Source: Macropodus opercularis
Taxonomy: Eukaryota > Chordata > Actinopteri > Anabantiformes > Osphronemidae
Length of the DNA stretch: 64,000 bases
NCBI GenBank assembly: GCA_030770545.1
Contig: CM061109.1
Coordinates: 1-64,000, forward strand
Direction: 5' to 3'
The notes under the pieces were generated by a model that worked only from the letters and a program-made list of their open reading frames with translations, had not been told where the DNA came from and searched no databases. Shown here piece after piece: positions 13,432 to 26,400 of the stretch. A program made the translations under genes and the position numbers. How positions within the stretch are numbered: position 1 is the first letter of the stretch; each line of letters starts with the position of its first letter.

Positions 13432-13680
13432 AGCCTGGTGCCTCCAACCACCAGGCCCTCCGTCCGACCCTGCGTACCCACACTTAAGCACCCCTCCCTG
13501 GGTCCACACCTCCAGACCAGCCGCCCCAGACCTCCGTGCCCCTGGTACTCTAAACTCAAAACCTCCAGGCACCAGGCACCCCGTCCGAACCTGCGTACCC
13601 ACACTTAAGCACCCCTCCCTGGGTCTACATCTCCGGACCACCCGCCCCAGACTTTCGTGCCCCTGGTACTCTAAACTTCA
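13432..13680. repeat. 121-bp tandem duplication
   Basis: Two head-to-tail copies containing TGCGTACCCACACTTAAGCA, at 13471 and 13592, 121 bases apart, each ending in GTGCCCCTGGTACTCTAAACT. They bridge satellite block I and the 81-bp array. Confidence 0.85.
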
Positions 13681-14290
13681 TGGTTCTCCACCCCTCCAGG
13701 GCCGATTTTTACCCGGTTTCTGACGCCTTTTTCTGGGTTAAACTACACAGACGACCGGGGCTGGTTCTCCACCCCTCCAGGGCAGATTTTTACCCGGTTT
13801 TCGACGCCTTTTCCCGGCTTAAAGCCCACAGACAACCGGGGATGGTTCTCCACCCCTCCAGGGCCGATTTTTACCCGGTTTTTGACACCTTTTTCTGGGT
13901 TAAACTACACAGACAACCGGGGCTGGTTCTCCACCCCTACAGGGCCGATTTTTGCCCGGTTTTTGACGCCTTTTTCTGGGTTAAGCTACACAGACAACTG
14001 GGGCTGGTTCTCCACCCCTCCAGGGCCGATTTTTACCCGGTTTTTGACACCTTTTTCTGGGTTAAACTACACAGACAACCGGGGCTGGTTCTCCACCCCT
14101 ACAGGGCCGATTTTTGCCCGGTTTTTGACGCCTTTTTCTGGGTTAAGCTACACAGACAACTGGGGCTGGTTCTCCACCCCTCCAGGGCCGATTTTTGACA
14201 CCTTTTTCTGGGTTAAACTACACAGACAACCGGGGCTGGTTCTCCACCCCTCCAGGGCCGATTTTTGCCCGGTTTTCGACGCCCCTCTAC
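13681..14290. repeat. 81-bp tandem repeat array
   Basis: GGTTCTCCACCCC recurs at 13682, 13763, 13844, 13925, 14006, 14087 and 14168, 81 bases apart, and then at 14237 after a 12-base deletion. Alternate units are more alike, suggesting a 162-base dimer. Because 81 is a multiple of three, apparent ORFs of 172 and 139 codons run through the array. They are a period artefact. Confidence 0.92.
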
Positions 14291-14321
14291 CTAACATCTA
14301 GGGGGGACGTGTAAGAGTCGG

Positions 14322-17300
14322 TACCCGCCGTAGGGTGCACCTCAGGCGGGCACACTCTCTGGCAGTCCCCCTCTGGAGCTCCAGTTTTTTTCAACCGGCT
14401 CCTGCCGCCACTAGGACACTCCCAGCCGCCTGTCAGCGCTTGTGCCCGCCCCTGGCAAGCCCTGGAACAGCCCTGGAAGCCCCCAGTCCGGTGGGACAAA
14501 GTTTAAGTTTGGGACCTCCAGGGCGGGGACCGAGGGACCCGGGAGGCTTTACCCGCCCTAGGGTGCACCTCAGGCGGGCACACTCTCTGGCAGCCCCCCT
14601 CTGGAGCTCCAGTTTTTTCAACCGGCTCCTGCCGCCACTAGGACACTCCCAGCCGCCTGCCAGCGCTTGTGCCCGCCCCTGGCAAGCCCTGGAACAGCCC
14701 TGGAAGCCCCCAGTCCGGTGGGACAAAGTTTAAGTTTGGGACCTCCAGGGCGGGGACCGAGGGACCCGGGAGGCTTTACCCGCCCTAGGGTGCACCTCAG
14801 GCGGGCACACTCTCTGGCAGCCCCCCTCTGGAGCTCCAGTTTTTTCAACCGGCTCCTGCCGCCACTAGGACACTCCCAGCCGCCTGCCAGCGCTTGTGCC
14901 CGCCCCTGGCAAGCCCTGGAACAGCCCTGGAAGTCCCCAGTCCGGTGGGACAAAGTTTAAGTTTTGGACCTCCAGGGCGGGGACCGAGGGACCCGGGAGG
15001 CTTTACCCGCCCTAGGGTGCACCTCAGGCGGGCACACTCTCTGGCAGTCCCCCTCTGGAGCTCCAGTTTTTTCAACCGGCTCCTGCCGCCACTAGGACAC
15101 TCCCAGCTACCTGCCAGCGCTTGTGCCCGCCCCTGGCAAGCCCTGGAACAGCCCTGGAAGCCCCCAGTCCGGTGGGACAAAGTTTAAGTTTGGGACCTCC
15201 AGGGCGGGGACCGAGGGACCAGGGAGGCTTTACCCGCCCTAGGGTGCACCTCAGGCGGGCACACTCTCTGGCAGTCCCCCTCTGGAGCTCCAGTTTTTTT
15301 TCAACCGGCTCCTGCCGCCACTAGGACACTCCCAGCCGCCTGCCAGCGCGTCTGCCCGGCCCTGGCATGCCCTGGAACAGCCCTGGAAGTCCCCAGCCCG
15401 GTGGGACAAAGTTTAAGTTTGGGACCTCCAGGGCGGGGACCGAGGGACCCGGGAGGCTTTACCCGCCCTAGGGTGCACCTCAGGCGGGCACACTCTCTGG
15501 CAGTCCCCCTCTGGAGCTCCAGTTTTTTTCAACCGGCTCCTGCCGCCACTAGGACACTCCCAGCCGCCTGCCAGCGCGTCTGCCCGGCCCTGGCATGCCC
15601 TGGAACAGCCCTGGAAGTCCCCAGCCCGGTGGGACAAAGTTTAAGTTTGGGACCTCCAGGGCGGGGACCGAGGGACCCGGGAGGCTTTACCCGCCCTAGG
15701 GTGCACCTCAGGCGGGCACACTCTCTGGCAGTCCCCCTCTGGAGCTCCAGTTTTTTTCAACCGGCTCCTGCCGCCACTAGGACACTCCCAGCCGCCTGCC
15801 AGCGCGTCTGCCCGGCCCTGGCATGCCCTGGAACAGCCCTGGAAGTCCCCAGCCCGGTGGGACAAAGTTTAAGTTTGGGACCTCCAGGGCGTGGACCGAG
15901 GGACCCGGGAGGCTTTACCCGCCCTAGGATGCACCTCAGGCGGGCACGCAATCTCGAAGTCCCGCTCTGGAGCTCCAGCTTTTTCAACCGGCTCCTGCCG
16001 CCCCGGGGACCGTGCCAGCCGCCTGCCAGCGCTTGTGCCCGCCCCTGGCAAGCCCTGGAACAGCCCTGGAAGTCCCCAGTCCGGTGGGACAAAGTTTAAG
16101 TTTGGGACCTCCAGGGGACCGGGAGACCTCGGATCTTTACCCGCCTAGGGTGCACCTCAGGCGGGCACAGTCTCTGGCAGTCCCGCTCTGGAGCTCCAGT
16201 TTTTTCAACCTGCTCCTGCCGCCACTAGGACAGTCCCAGCCGCCTGCCAGCGCTTGTGCCCGGCCCTGGCATGCCCTGGAACAGCCCTGGAAGTCCCCAG
16301 CCCGGTGGGACAAAGTTTAAGTTTGGGACCTCCAGGGCGTGGACCGAGGGACCCGGGAGGCTTTACCCGCCCTAGGATGCACCTCAGGCGGGCACGCAAT
16401 CTCGAAGTCCCGCTCTGGAGCTCCAGCTTTTTCAACCGGCTCCTGCCGCCCCGGGGACCGTGCCAGCCGCCTGCCAGCGCGTCTGCCCGGCCCTGGCATG
16501 CCCTGGAACAGCCCTGGAAGTCCCCAGCCCGGTGGGACAAAGTTTAAGTTTGGGACCTCCACGGCGGGGACCGAGGGACCCGGGAGGCTTTACCCGCCCT
16601 AGGGTGCACCTCAGGCGGGCACACTCTCTGGCAGTCCCCCTCTGGAGCTCCAGTTTTTTTCAACCGGCTCCTGCCGCCACTAGGACAGTCCCAGCCGCCT
16701 GCCAGCGCTTGTGCCCGCCCCTGGCAAGCCCTGGAACAGCCCTGGAAGTCCCCAGCCCGGTGGGACAAAGTTTAAGTTTGGGACCTCCAGGGCGGGGACC
16801 GAGGGACCCGGGAGGCTTTACCCGCCCTAGGGTGCACCTCAGGCGGGCACGCAATCTCGAAGTCCCGCTCTGGAGCTCCAGTTTTTTCAACCTGCTCCTG
16901 CCGCCACTAGGACAGTCCCAGCCGCCTGCCAGCGCTTGTGCCCGGCCCTGGCATGCCCTGGAACAGCCCTGGAAGTCCCCAGCCCGGTGGGACAAAGTTT
17001 AAGTTTGGGACCTCCAGGGCGGGGACCGAGGGACCCGGGAGGCTTTACCCGCCCTAGGGTGCACCTCAGGCGGGCACACTCTCTGGCAGTCCCCCTCTGG
17101 AGCTCCAGTTTTTTTCAACCGGCTCCTGCCGCCACTAGGACACTCCCAGCCGCCTGCCAGCGCGTCTGCCCGGCCCTGGCATGCCCTGGAACAGCCCTGG
17201 AAGTCCCCAGCCCGGTGGGACAAAGTTTAAGTTTGGGACCTCCAGGGCGGGGACCGAGGGACCCGGGAGGCTTTACCCGCCCTAGGGTGCACCTCAGGCG

Positions 17301-20300
17301 GGCACACTCTCTGGCAGTCCCCCTCTGGAGCTCCAGTTTTTTTCAACCGGCTCCTGCCGCCACTAGGACACTCCCAGCCGCCTGCCAGCGCGTCTGCCCG
17401 GCCCTGGCATGCCCTGGAACAGCCCTGGAAGTCCCCAGCCCGGTGGGACAAAGTTTAAGTTTGGGACCTCCAGGGCGTGGACCGAGGGACCCGGGAGGCT
17501 TTACCCGCCCTAGGATGCACCTCAGGCGGGCACGCAATCTCGAAGTCCCGCTCTGGAGCTCCAGCTTTTTCAACCGGCTCCTGCCGCCCCGGGGACCGTG
17601 CCAGCCGCCTGCCAGCGCTTGTGCCCGCCCCTGGCAAGCCCTGGAACAGCCCTGGAAGTCCCCAGTCCGGTGGGACAAAGTTTAAGTTTGGGACCTCCAG
17701 GGGACCGGGAGACCTCGGATCTTTACCCGCCTAGGGTGCACCTCAGGCGGGCACAGTCTCTGGCAGTCCCGCTCTGGAGCTCCAGTTTTTTCAACCTGCT
17801 CCTGCCGCCACTAGGACAGTCCCAGCCGCCTGCCAGCGCTTGTGCCCGGCCCTGGCATGCCCTGGAACAGCCCTGGAAGTCCCCAGCCCGGTGGGACAAA
17901 GTTTAAGTTTGGGACCTCCAGGGCGTGGACCGAGGGACCCGGGAGGCTTTACCCGCCCTAGGATGCACCTCAGGCGGGCACGCAATCTCGAAGTCCCGCT
18001 CTGGAGCTCCAGCTTTTTCAACCGGCTCCTGCCGCCCCGGGGACCGTGCCAGCCGCCTGCCAGCGCGTCTGCCCGGCCCTGGCATGCCCTGGAACAGCCC
18101 TGGAAGTCCCCAGCCCGGTGGGACAAAGTTTAAGTTTGGGACCTCCACGGCGGGGACCGAGGGACCCGGGAGGCTTTACCCGCCCTAGGGTGCACCTCAG
18201 GCGGGCACACTCTCTGGCAGTCCCCCTCTGGAGCTCCAGTTTTTTTCAACCGGCTCCTGCCGCCACTAGGACAGTCCCAGCCGCCTGCCAGCGCTTGTGC
18301 CCGCCCCTGGCAAGCCCTGGAACAGCCCTGGAAGTCCCCAGCCCGGTGGGACAAAGTTTAAGTTTGGGACCTCCAGGGCGGGGACCGAGGGACCCGGGAG
18401 GCTTTACCCGCCCTAGGGTGCACCTCAGGCGGGCACGCAATCTCGAAGTCCCGCTCTGGAGCTCCAGTTTTTTCAACCTGCTCCTGCCGCCACTAGGACA
18501 GTCCCAGCCGCCTGCCAGCGCTTGTGCCCGGCCCTGGCATGCCCTGGAACAGCCCTGGAAGTCCCCAGCCCGGTGGGACAAAGTTTAAGTTTGGGACCTC
18601 CAGGGCGGGGACCGAGGGACCCGGGAGGCTTTACCCGCCCTAGGGTGCACCTCAGGCGGGCACACTCTCTGGCAGTCCCCCTCTGGAGCTCCAGTTTTTT
18701 TCAACCGGCTCCTGCCGCCACTAGGACACTCCCAGCCGCCTGCCAGCGCGTCTGCCCGGCCCTGGCATGCCCTGGAACAGCCCTGGAAGTCCCCAGCCCG
18801 GTGGGACAAAGTTTAAGTTTGGGACCTCCAGGGCGGGGACCGAGGGACCCGGGAGGCTTTACCCGCCCTAGGGTGCACCTCAGGCGGGCACACTCTCTGG
18901 CAGTCCCCCTCTGGAGCTAAAGTTTTTTTCAACCGGCTCCTGCCGCCACTAGGACACTCCCAGCCGCCTGCCAGCGCGTCTGCCCGGCCCTGGCATGCCC
19001 TGGAACAGCCCTGGAAGTCCCCAGCCCGGTGGGACAAAGTTTAAGTTTGGGACCTCCAGGGCGTGGACCGAGGGACCCGGGAGGCTTTACCCGCCCTAGG
19101 ATGCACCTCAGGCGGGCACGCAATCTCGAAGTCCCGCTCTGGAGCTCCAGCTTTTTCAACCGGCTCCTGCCGCCCCGGGGACCGTGCCAGCCGCCTGCCA
19201 GCGCTTGTGCCCGCCCCTGGCAAGCCCTGGAACAGCCCTGGAAGTCCCCAGTCCGGTGGGACAAAGTTTAAGTTTGGGACCTCCAGGGGACCGGGAGACC
19301 TCGGATCTTTACCCGCCTAGGGTGCACCTCAGGCGGGCACAGTCTCTGGCAGTCCCGCTCTGGAGCTCCAGTTTTTTCAACCTGCTCCTGCCGCCACTAG
19401 GACAGTCCCAGCCGCCTGCCAGCGCTTGTGCCCGGCCCTGGCATGCCCTGGAACAGCCCTGGAAGTCCCCAGCCCGGTGGGACAAAGTTTAAGTTTGGGA
19501 CCTCCAGGGCGTGGACCGAGGGACCCGGGAGGCTTTACCCGCCCTAGGATGCACCTCAGGCGGGCACGCAATCTCGAAGTCCCGCTCTGGAGCTCCAGCT
19601 TTTTCAACCGGCTCCTGCCGCCCCGGGGACCGTGCCAGCCGCCTGCCAGCGCGTCTGCCCGGCCCTGGCATGCCCTGGAACAGCCCTGGAAGTCCCCAGC
19701 CCGGTGGGACAAAGTTTAAGTTTGGGACCTCCACGGCGGGGACCGAGGGACCCGGGAGGCTTTACCCGCCCTAGGGTGCACCTCAGGCGGGCACACTCTC
19801 TGGCAGTCCCCCTCTGGAGCTCCAGTTTTTTTCAACCGGCTCCTGCCGCCACTAGGACAGTCCCAGCCGCCTGCCAGCGCTTGTGCCCGCCCCTGGCAAG
19901 CCCTGGAACAGCCCTGGAAGTCCCCAGCCCGGTGGGACAAAGTTTAAGTTTGGGACCTCCAGGGCGGGGACCGAGGGACCCGGGAGGCTTTACCCGCCCT
20001 AGGGTGCACCTCAGGCGGGCACGCAATCTCGAAGTCCCGCTCTGGAGCTCCAGTTTTTTCAACCTGCTCCTGCCGCCACTAGGACAGTCCCAGCCGCCTG
20101 CCAGCGCTTGTGCCCGGCCCTGGCATGCCCTGGAACAGCCCTGGAAGTCCCCAGCCCGGTGGGACAAAGTTTAAGTTTGGGACCTCCACGGCGGGGACCG
20201 AGGGACCCGGGAGGCTTTACCCGCCCTAGGGTGCACCTCAGGCGGGCACACTCTCTGGCAGTCCCCCTCTGGAGCTCCAGTTTTTTTCAACCGGCTCCTG

Positions 20301-22985
20301 CCGCCACTAGGACACTCCCAGCCGCCTGCCAGCGCGTCTGCCCGGCCCTGGCATGCCCTGGAACAGCCCTGGAAGTCCCCAGCCCGGTGGGACAAAGTTT
20401 AAGTTTGGGACCTCCAGGGCGGGGACCGAGGGACCCGGGAGGCTTTACCCGCCCTAGGGTGCACCTCAGGCGGGCACACTCTCTGGCAGTCCCCCTCTGG
20501 AGCTCCAGTTTTTTTCAACCGGCTCCTGCCGCCACTAGGACACTCCCAGCCGCCTGCCAGCGCGTCTGCCCGGCCCTGGCATGCCCTGGAACAGCCCTGG
20601 AAGTCCCCAGCCCGGTGGGACAAAGTTTAAGTTTGGGACCTCCAGGGCGTGGACCGAGGGACCCGGGAGGCTTTACCCGCCCTAGGATGCACCTCAGGCG
20701 GGCACGCAATCTCGAAGTCCCGCTCTGGAGCTCCAGCTTTTTCAACCGGCTCCTGCCGCCCCGGGGACCGTGCCAGCCGCCTGCCAGCGCTTGTGCCCGC
20801 CCCTGGCAAGCCCTGGAACAGCCCTGGAAGTCCCCAGTCCGGTGGGACAAAGTTTAAGTTTGGGACCTCCAGGGGACCGGGAGACCTCGGATCTTTACCC
20901 GCCTAGGGTGCACCTCAGGCGGGCACAGTCTCTGGCAGTCCCGCTCTGGAGCTCCAGTTTTTTCAACCTGCTCCTGCCGCCACTAGGACAGTCCCAGCCG
21001 CCTGCCAGCGCTTGTGCCCGGCCCTGGCATGCCCTGGAACAGCCCTGGAAGTCCCCAGCCCGGTGGGACAAAGTTTAAGTTTGGGACCTCCAGGGCGTGG
21101 ACCGAGGGACCCGGGAGGCTTTACCCGCCCTAGGATGCACCTCAGGCGGGCACGCAATCTCGAAGTCCCGCTCTGGAGCTCCAGCTTTTTCAACCGGCTC
21201 CTGCCGCCCCGGGGACCGTGCCAGCCGCCTGCCAGCGCGTCTGCCCGGCCCTGGCATGCCCTGGAACAGCCCTGGAAGTCCCCAGCCCGGTGGGACAAAG
21301 TTTAAGTTTGGGACCTCCACGGCGGGGACCGAGGGACCCGGGAGGCTTTACCCGCCCTAGGGTGCACCTCAGGCGGGCACACTCTCTGGCAGTCCCCCTC
21401 TGGAGCTCCAGTTTTTTTCAACCGGCTCCTGCCGCCACTAGGACAGTCCCAGCCGCCTGCCAGCGCTTGTGCCCGCCCCTGGCAAGCCCTGGAACAGCCC
21501 TGGAAGTCCCCAGCCCGGTGGGACAAAGTTTAAGTTTGGGACCTCCAGGGCGGGGACCGAGGGACCCGGGAGGCTTTACCCGCCCTAGGGTGCACCTCAG
21601 GCGGGCACGCAATCTCGAAGTCCCGCTCTGGAGCTCCAGTTTTTTCAACCTGCTCCTGCCGCCACTAGGACAGTCCCAGCCGCCTGCCAGCGCTTGTGCC
21701 CGGCCCTGGCATGCCCTGGAACAGCCCTGGAAGTCCCCAGCCCGGTGGGACAAAGTTTAAGTTTGGGACCTCCACGGCGGGGACCGAGGGACCCGGGAGG
21801 CTTTACCCGCCCTAGGGTGCACCTCAGGCGGGCACACTCTCTGGCAGTCCCCCTCTGGAGCTCCAGTTTTTTTCAACCGGCTCCTGCCGCCACTAGGACA
21901 CTCCCAGCCGCCTGCCAGCGCGTCTGCCCGGCCCTGGCATGCCCTGGAACAGCCCTGGAAGTCCCCAGCCCGGTGGGACAAAGTTTAAGTTTGGGACCTC
22001 CAGGGCGGGGACCGAGGGACCCGGGAGGCTTTACCCGCCCTAGGGTGCACCTCAGGCGGGCACACTCTCTGGCAGTCCCCCTCTGGAGCTCCAGTTTTTT
22101 TCAACCGGCTCCTGCCGCCACTAGGACACTCCCAGCCGCCTGCCAGCGCGTCTGCCCGGCCCTGGCATGCCCTGGAACAGCCCTGGAAGTCCCCAGCCCG
22201 GTGGGACAAAGTTTAAGTTTGGGACCTCCAGGGCGTGGACCGAGGGACCCGGGAGGCTTTACCCGCCCTAGGATGCACCTCAGGCGGGCACGCAATCTCG
22301 AAGTCCCGCTCTGGAGCTCCAGCTTTTTCAACCGGCTCCTGCCGCCCCGGGGACCGTGCCAGCCGCCTGCCAGCGCGTCTGCCCGCCCCTGGCAAGCCCT
22401 GGAACAGCCCTGGAAGTCCCCAGTCCGGTGGGACAAAGTTTAAGTTTGGGACCTCCAGGGGACCGGGAGACCTCGGATCTTTACCCGCCTAGGGTGCACC
22501 TCAGGCGGGCACACTCTCTGGCAGTCCCCCTCTGGAGCTCCAGTTTTTTTCAACCGGCTCCTGCCGCCACTAGGACACTCCCAGCCGCCTGCCAGCGCGT
22601 CTGCCCGGCCCTGGCATGCCCTGGAACAGCCCTGGAAGTCCCCAGCCCGGTGGGACAAAGTTTAAGTTTGGGACCTCCAGGGCGGGGACCGAGGGACCCG
22701 GGAGGCTTTACCCGCCCTAGGGTGCACCTCAGGCGGGCACACTCTCTGGAAGTCCCCCTCTGGAGCTCCAGTTTTTTTCAACCGGCTCCTGCCGCCACTA
22801 GGACACTCCCAGCCGCCTGCCAGCGCGTCTGCCCGGCCCTGGCATGCCCTGGAACAGCCCTGGAAGTCCCCAGTCCGGTGGGACAAAGTTTAAGTTTGGG
22901 ACCTCCAGGGCGGGGACCGAGGGACCCGGGAGGCTTTACCCGCCCTAGGGTGCACCTCAGGCGGGCACACTCTCTGGAAGTCCCC
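14322..22985. repeat. GC-rich ~227-bp satellite, block II
   Basis: About 38 monomers of the same satellite as block I. The left part (to about 15.4 kb) is a run of similar CACTCTCTGG-type monomers. From about 15.41 kb the monomers are arranged in a higher-order repeat. The block ends in AGTCCCCCGGGGGTC at the edge of non-satellite sequence. One monomer carries a private CC to AA change near 18919. Confidence 0.95.
15413..22440. repeat. Higher-order repeat, 1586-bp period (7 monomers)
   Basis: Equivalent monomers recur at 15413, 16999, 18585, 20171 and 21757, and another series at 16205, 17791, 19377 and 20963. Both series have a spacing of exactly 1586 bases, or seven monomers averaging 226.6. 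About 4.4 copies are present. The first two junctions carry CCAGGGCGGGG and the next two CCACGGCGGGG at the same position, so subsets are being homogenised. Confidence 0.93.
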
Positions 22986-23415
22986 CGGGGGTCTCCAGTG
23001 GATGGGACCAGCTCAGGCTGCCCCTGGGCCCCCTGCCCTGCATTGGGTCTCCCCTACCCTTCCTCTGGGGTTCCCCTGGCCCCCAGCAAAGGTCACGGTT
23101 CAAACAGGCGGTGACCCTCAAAAGTAGGCTTTCTGTAGACTCTAGAGCCTAAACTGGGTTTTGGCCAAAGTAAATCAGCTTAGCAGCTCACACCGAGCAA
23201 GCTGGCAAAAAAACTTGCATCAAAAAATGATTTTAAAATGTATATTGGAATTTGGAATTGGTCGTTTCGTGGTCTCTGGCACCCTCTAGTGGTGATGGGA
23301 ATATGGAACTTGAACATGGAAGTGCAAGACCCACATTATTATCTAATAGAAGTGAACTTGGGTTGAAATTATGGAAGTCTGGGATCTCCATTCATTTTCA
23401 ATGGAAAGTCCCTAC
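22986..23415. other. Non-repetitive spacer between satellite and 3298-bp array
   Basis: Pyrimidine-rich, then AT-rich sequence of unknown origin with no gene. It contains GGCACCCTCTAGTGG at 23278-23292, a weak reverse-strand CTCF-like match. It ends where the second copy of the 3298-bp unit begins. Confidence 0.6.
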
Positions 23416-26400
23416 CCCTAACCCTAGCTGAGAACGCTAACCCTAACCCTAACGCCAATTCTAACCCGGAAGTCCAACCACGCCCCTAAAAATTTGCATA
23501 TTACCCATGATGCATCTGCAAAAATTGACACCATAACCGAAAACGCTGCTTCAAAACATGGAGACCCCCCGAAAATCGCCCCCCAAGTACACCCGGGAGA
23601 ACCTCGGCCTCCGCGCTGAAGATCCCCAGAGACTGCCAGATTGACTCTGAAGAACTGTCTCTGAGCTCTTTTGAGAGCTTCAACACCAGAGACCCCCAGA
23701 GGGAGTTCTACGAGGGACCCGCAGCGACTCCAGAGCACCATTCCTTAGCCAGCTTGGGGTAGGCAGACAGGTTAGCATAGGGGGGAGCCTGGTCGAAGCG
23801 TGGGGGCTTCCAGACTAGCTGGAGGTACGCTCCACCACCAGGAATACTCCCCCTGGGTGGTTACTCTAGACCCTGCTAGCATGGGCGCCTTCCACTGGGG
23901 AATGATGGTGAAGCAACGCTTGCTGAACCTGGTAGTTCTCCAGAGGGAGCGCTCGGGGACGGGGATAGGGTTATCCGCTCGGGGCGCTGCCCCGGGTGGC
24001 CCTTTTCCCCTAGCCACCGTAGAATGAGCGCCGTCTCCACCGGGGAGGTGCTCAGGGGAGGGAGCGGGCCGACGTTCGGGTCGAGCCGGGCGGGCGACAG
24101 CTTGTCCCGGAGCTCCCCGAGTGCCGGTCCCGCTCCCGTTAACGGCAAGACCGAAGAAGACGAGACCCACCTCTCAACCTTGTCTGGGCAGATTGGAGTA
24201 ACCTAACGGTGCCAACAACCAATCTCAACCTGAACAAGGGGTAAGTAGACGGCCCTCCCGGGTCCACTAGGACAGCACGCGGGATGTGGTGGTCCACGGC
24301 GTCAAGGACCTTAAACGTGGCCGAGTCTTCTATGGAGGATAGCTCCGCTCATGCACAGCACATGCTGCACCACACGTGAAGACTGACGGAGGAACCCCCA
24401 CTGGAAGAAGAGGACTCCACCTGGAACAATTAGACAAGAGAAAAACAGAAATTAGTTCAAATCCGGTCTTTAATATTAACCCTAAATTGAATTTTAATCC
24501 AAATCCTTACCTGACTTTTTGACCCCCGGAATCCAAATCTTCCTGGACAGGAAATCTCAACTCTCCTGAAGAAGAGGACTCCACCTGGAACAACTGGACA
24601 GAGAGAAAACTAAAATTAGTTCAAATCTGGCCTTAATATTAATTCATCCTACCTGACCTTTTGACCTCTTAGAATCCAAATCCTCCTAGACAGAAAAACT
24701 TAAACTCTTTACACCTAGAAACTCAATTTAACCTTAATTCTGACCTATTGACCTTCTTAACTTAACCAATTCACTCTGATCAATCTAAATCTATCAATCA
24801 ATGTTTGATTACGCTAAATTTAATGTGCCACCTCTAAAACAAACCAATTGGCTAAGAGGACATACCCTGGGACTTGATCACCCCAGGGGGCCGCCCTTAG
24901 GGGAGGGTGTCTAGTGGTAAATGGCCGAAACGCCCGATGAACCTAAGGTACACTACTGATGATATGTCCTCACTATTTAGTTCAAAATAACTTAGACCAA
25001 ACTGTCTAAACCCTAACATGGGACTTATACTAAATCTAACAAGTAGACATCAATGCCTAAACCCAACCTGGCACATTAGCAACAACTTAACCTCAACCTT
25101 GGCTTCCTACTAACCCTAACCATAGGGCCCTCATGCCTAAACCTAACCGTCAGTCCCCAAACTAGGACTATAACGACTCATTTAACCCTTATCCCTCACC
25201 TGGGCATTCCCCTAAACCTAACCGTGGGATCCCTGTGCCTAAACCTAACGATTGAAATCCCAAACGGAGAACTTGAAAATGTCTCTAAGACCGAAAGCAA
25301 TCAAACTAGGAGGACCAAATCCAAAAAAATGGCAAAGCTCACCCTTTGCAGCTGTCTCACGGCCTCCTGGGGGCTGCAGAGGACGCTTTGACCATATAAA
25401 GGAATCTGCAAAACACAAGAGTAACTCAAGTATCGAGGAACATGAGTGACAAGCGTCGGCCCGTGCCTTGCCCTTGGCTCTCCACACCAAACTGCTCTAC
25501 TCTAAAGGACTAGAGTGGGGGGAGTCATTGAGAAAAAACTCATACACCTAACCCAGCCAGAGCCATCGGACAACCTGTTCCTCTGAAAACTAAAAAAGAG
25601 TTACTCACAAGTACCTCCAACCTCCATCTTCCCCCCACGGGACGGAAGAGGGAGGAGGGATGCAGGTGGCGCCTAATCCGGCGGGGTTGTGGTGTTAGTA
25701 TAACGATGTACACCCACTTCCTATCCCTGCGGAACTCCTTTCCGATTCTGCTCCTCGTGGCGAGGGCCTGAAAAACCTAAAAAACAGAAGACACATGAAA
25801 TTTTTCCTCCAACCTCCCACTTCCCCCCACGGGACGGAAGAGGGGGGAGGGATGCAGGTGGCGCCTAATCCGGCGGGGTTGTGGTGTTAGTATAACGATG
25901 TACACCCACTTCCTTTCCCTGCGGAACTCCTTTCCGATTCTGCTCCTCGTGGTGAGGGCCCGGGAAACCTAAAGACAGAAGATCCTGGAAAACACACCTA
26001 ATGGACTCACTTTTTCTTTTTTCTTTTTTCTCCTCCAACCTCCCACTTCCCCCCACGGGACGGAAGAGGGAGGAGGGATGCAGGTGGCGCCTAATCCGGC
26101 GGGGTTGTGGTGTTAGTATAACGATGTACACCCACTTCCTTTCCCTGCGGAACTCCTTTCCGATTCTGCTCCTCGTGGTGAGGGCCCGGGAAACCTAAAA
26201 ACAGAAGAAAGCCATGAAAAAAGACACCTAAGGAACTCACCCCCTATTTTTCTCTTTTTTTCTCCTCCAACCTCCCACTTCCCCCCACGGGACGGAAGAG
26301 GGAGGAGGGATGCAGGTGGCGCCTAATCCGGCGGGGTTGTGGTGTTAGTATAACGATGTACACCCACTTCCTATCCCTGCGGAACTCCTTTCCGATTCTG

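Noticed and set aside
13680..14301. 172- and 139-codon frames that look like a repetitive protein
   Set aside because: Period 81 keeps the frame open in two overlapping frames at once. No signal peptide, splice sites or similarity.
15413..22440. Possible CRISPR array (regular repeats)
   Set aside because: No unique spacers, monomers are contiguous, and the sequence is eukaryotic.
11649..23114. Dozens of open frames of 60-250 codons on both strands in the satellite
   Set aside because: They repeat with the monomer, lie antisense to each other, and stay open only because monomer lengths or multiples divide by three. No domain or start context.
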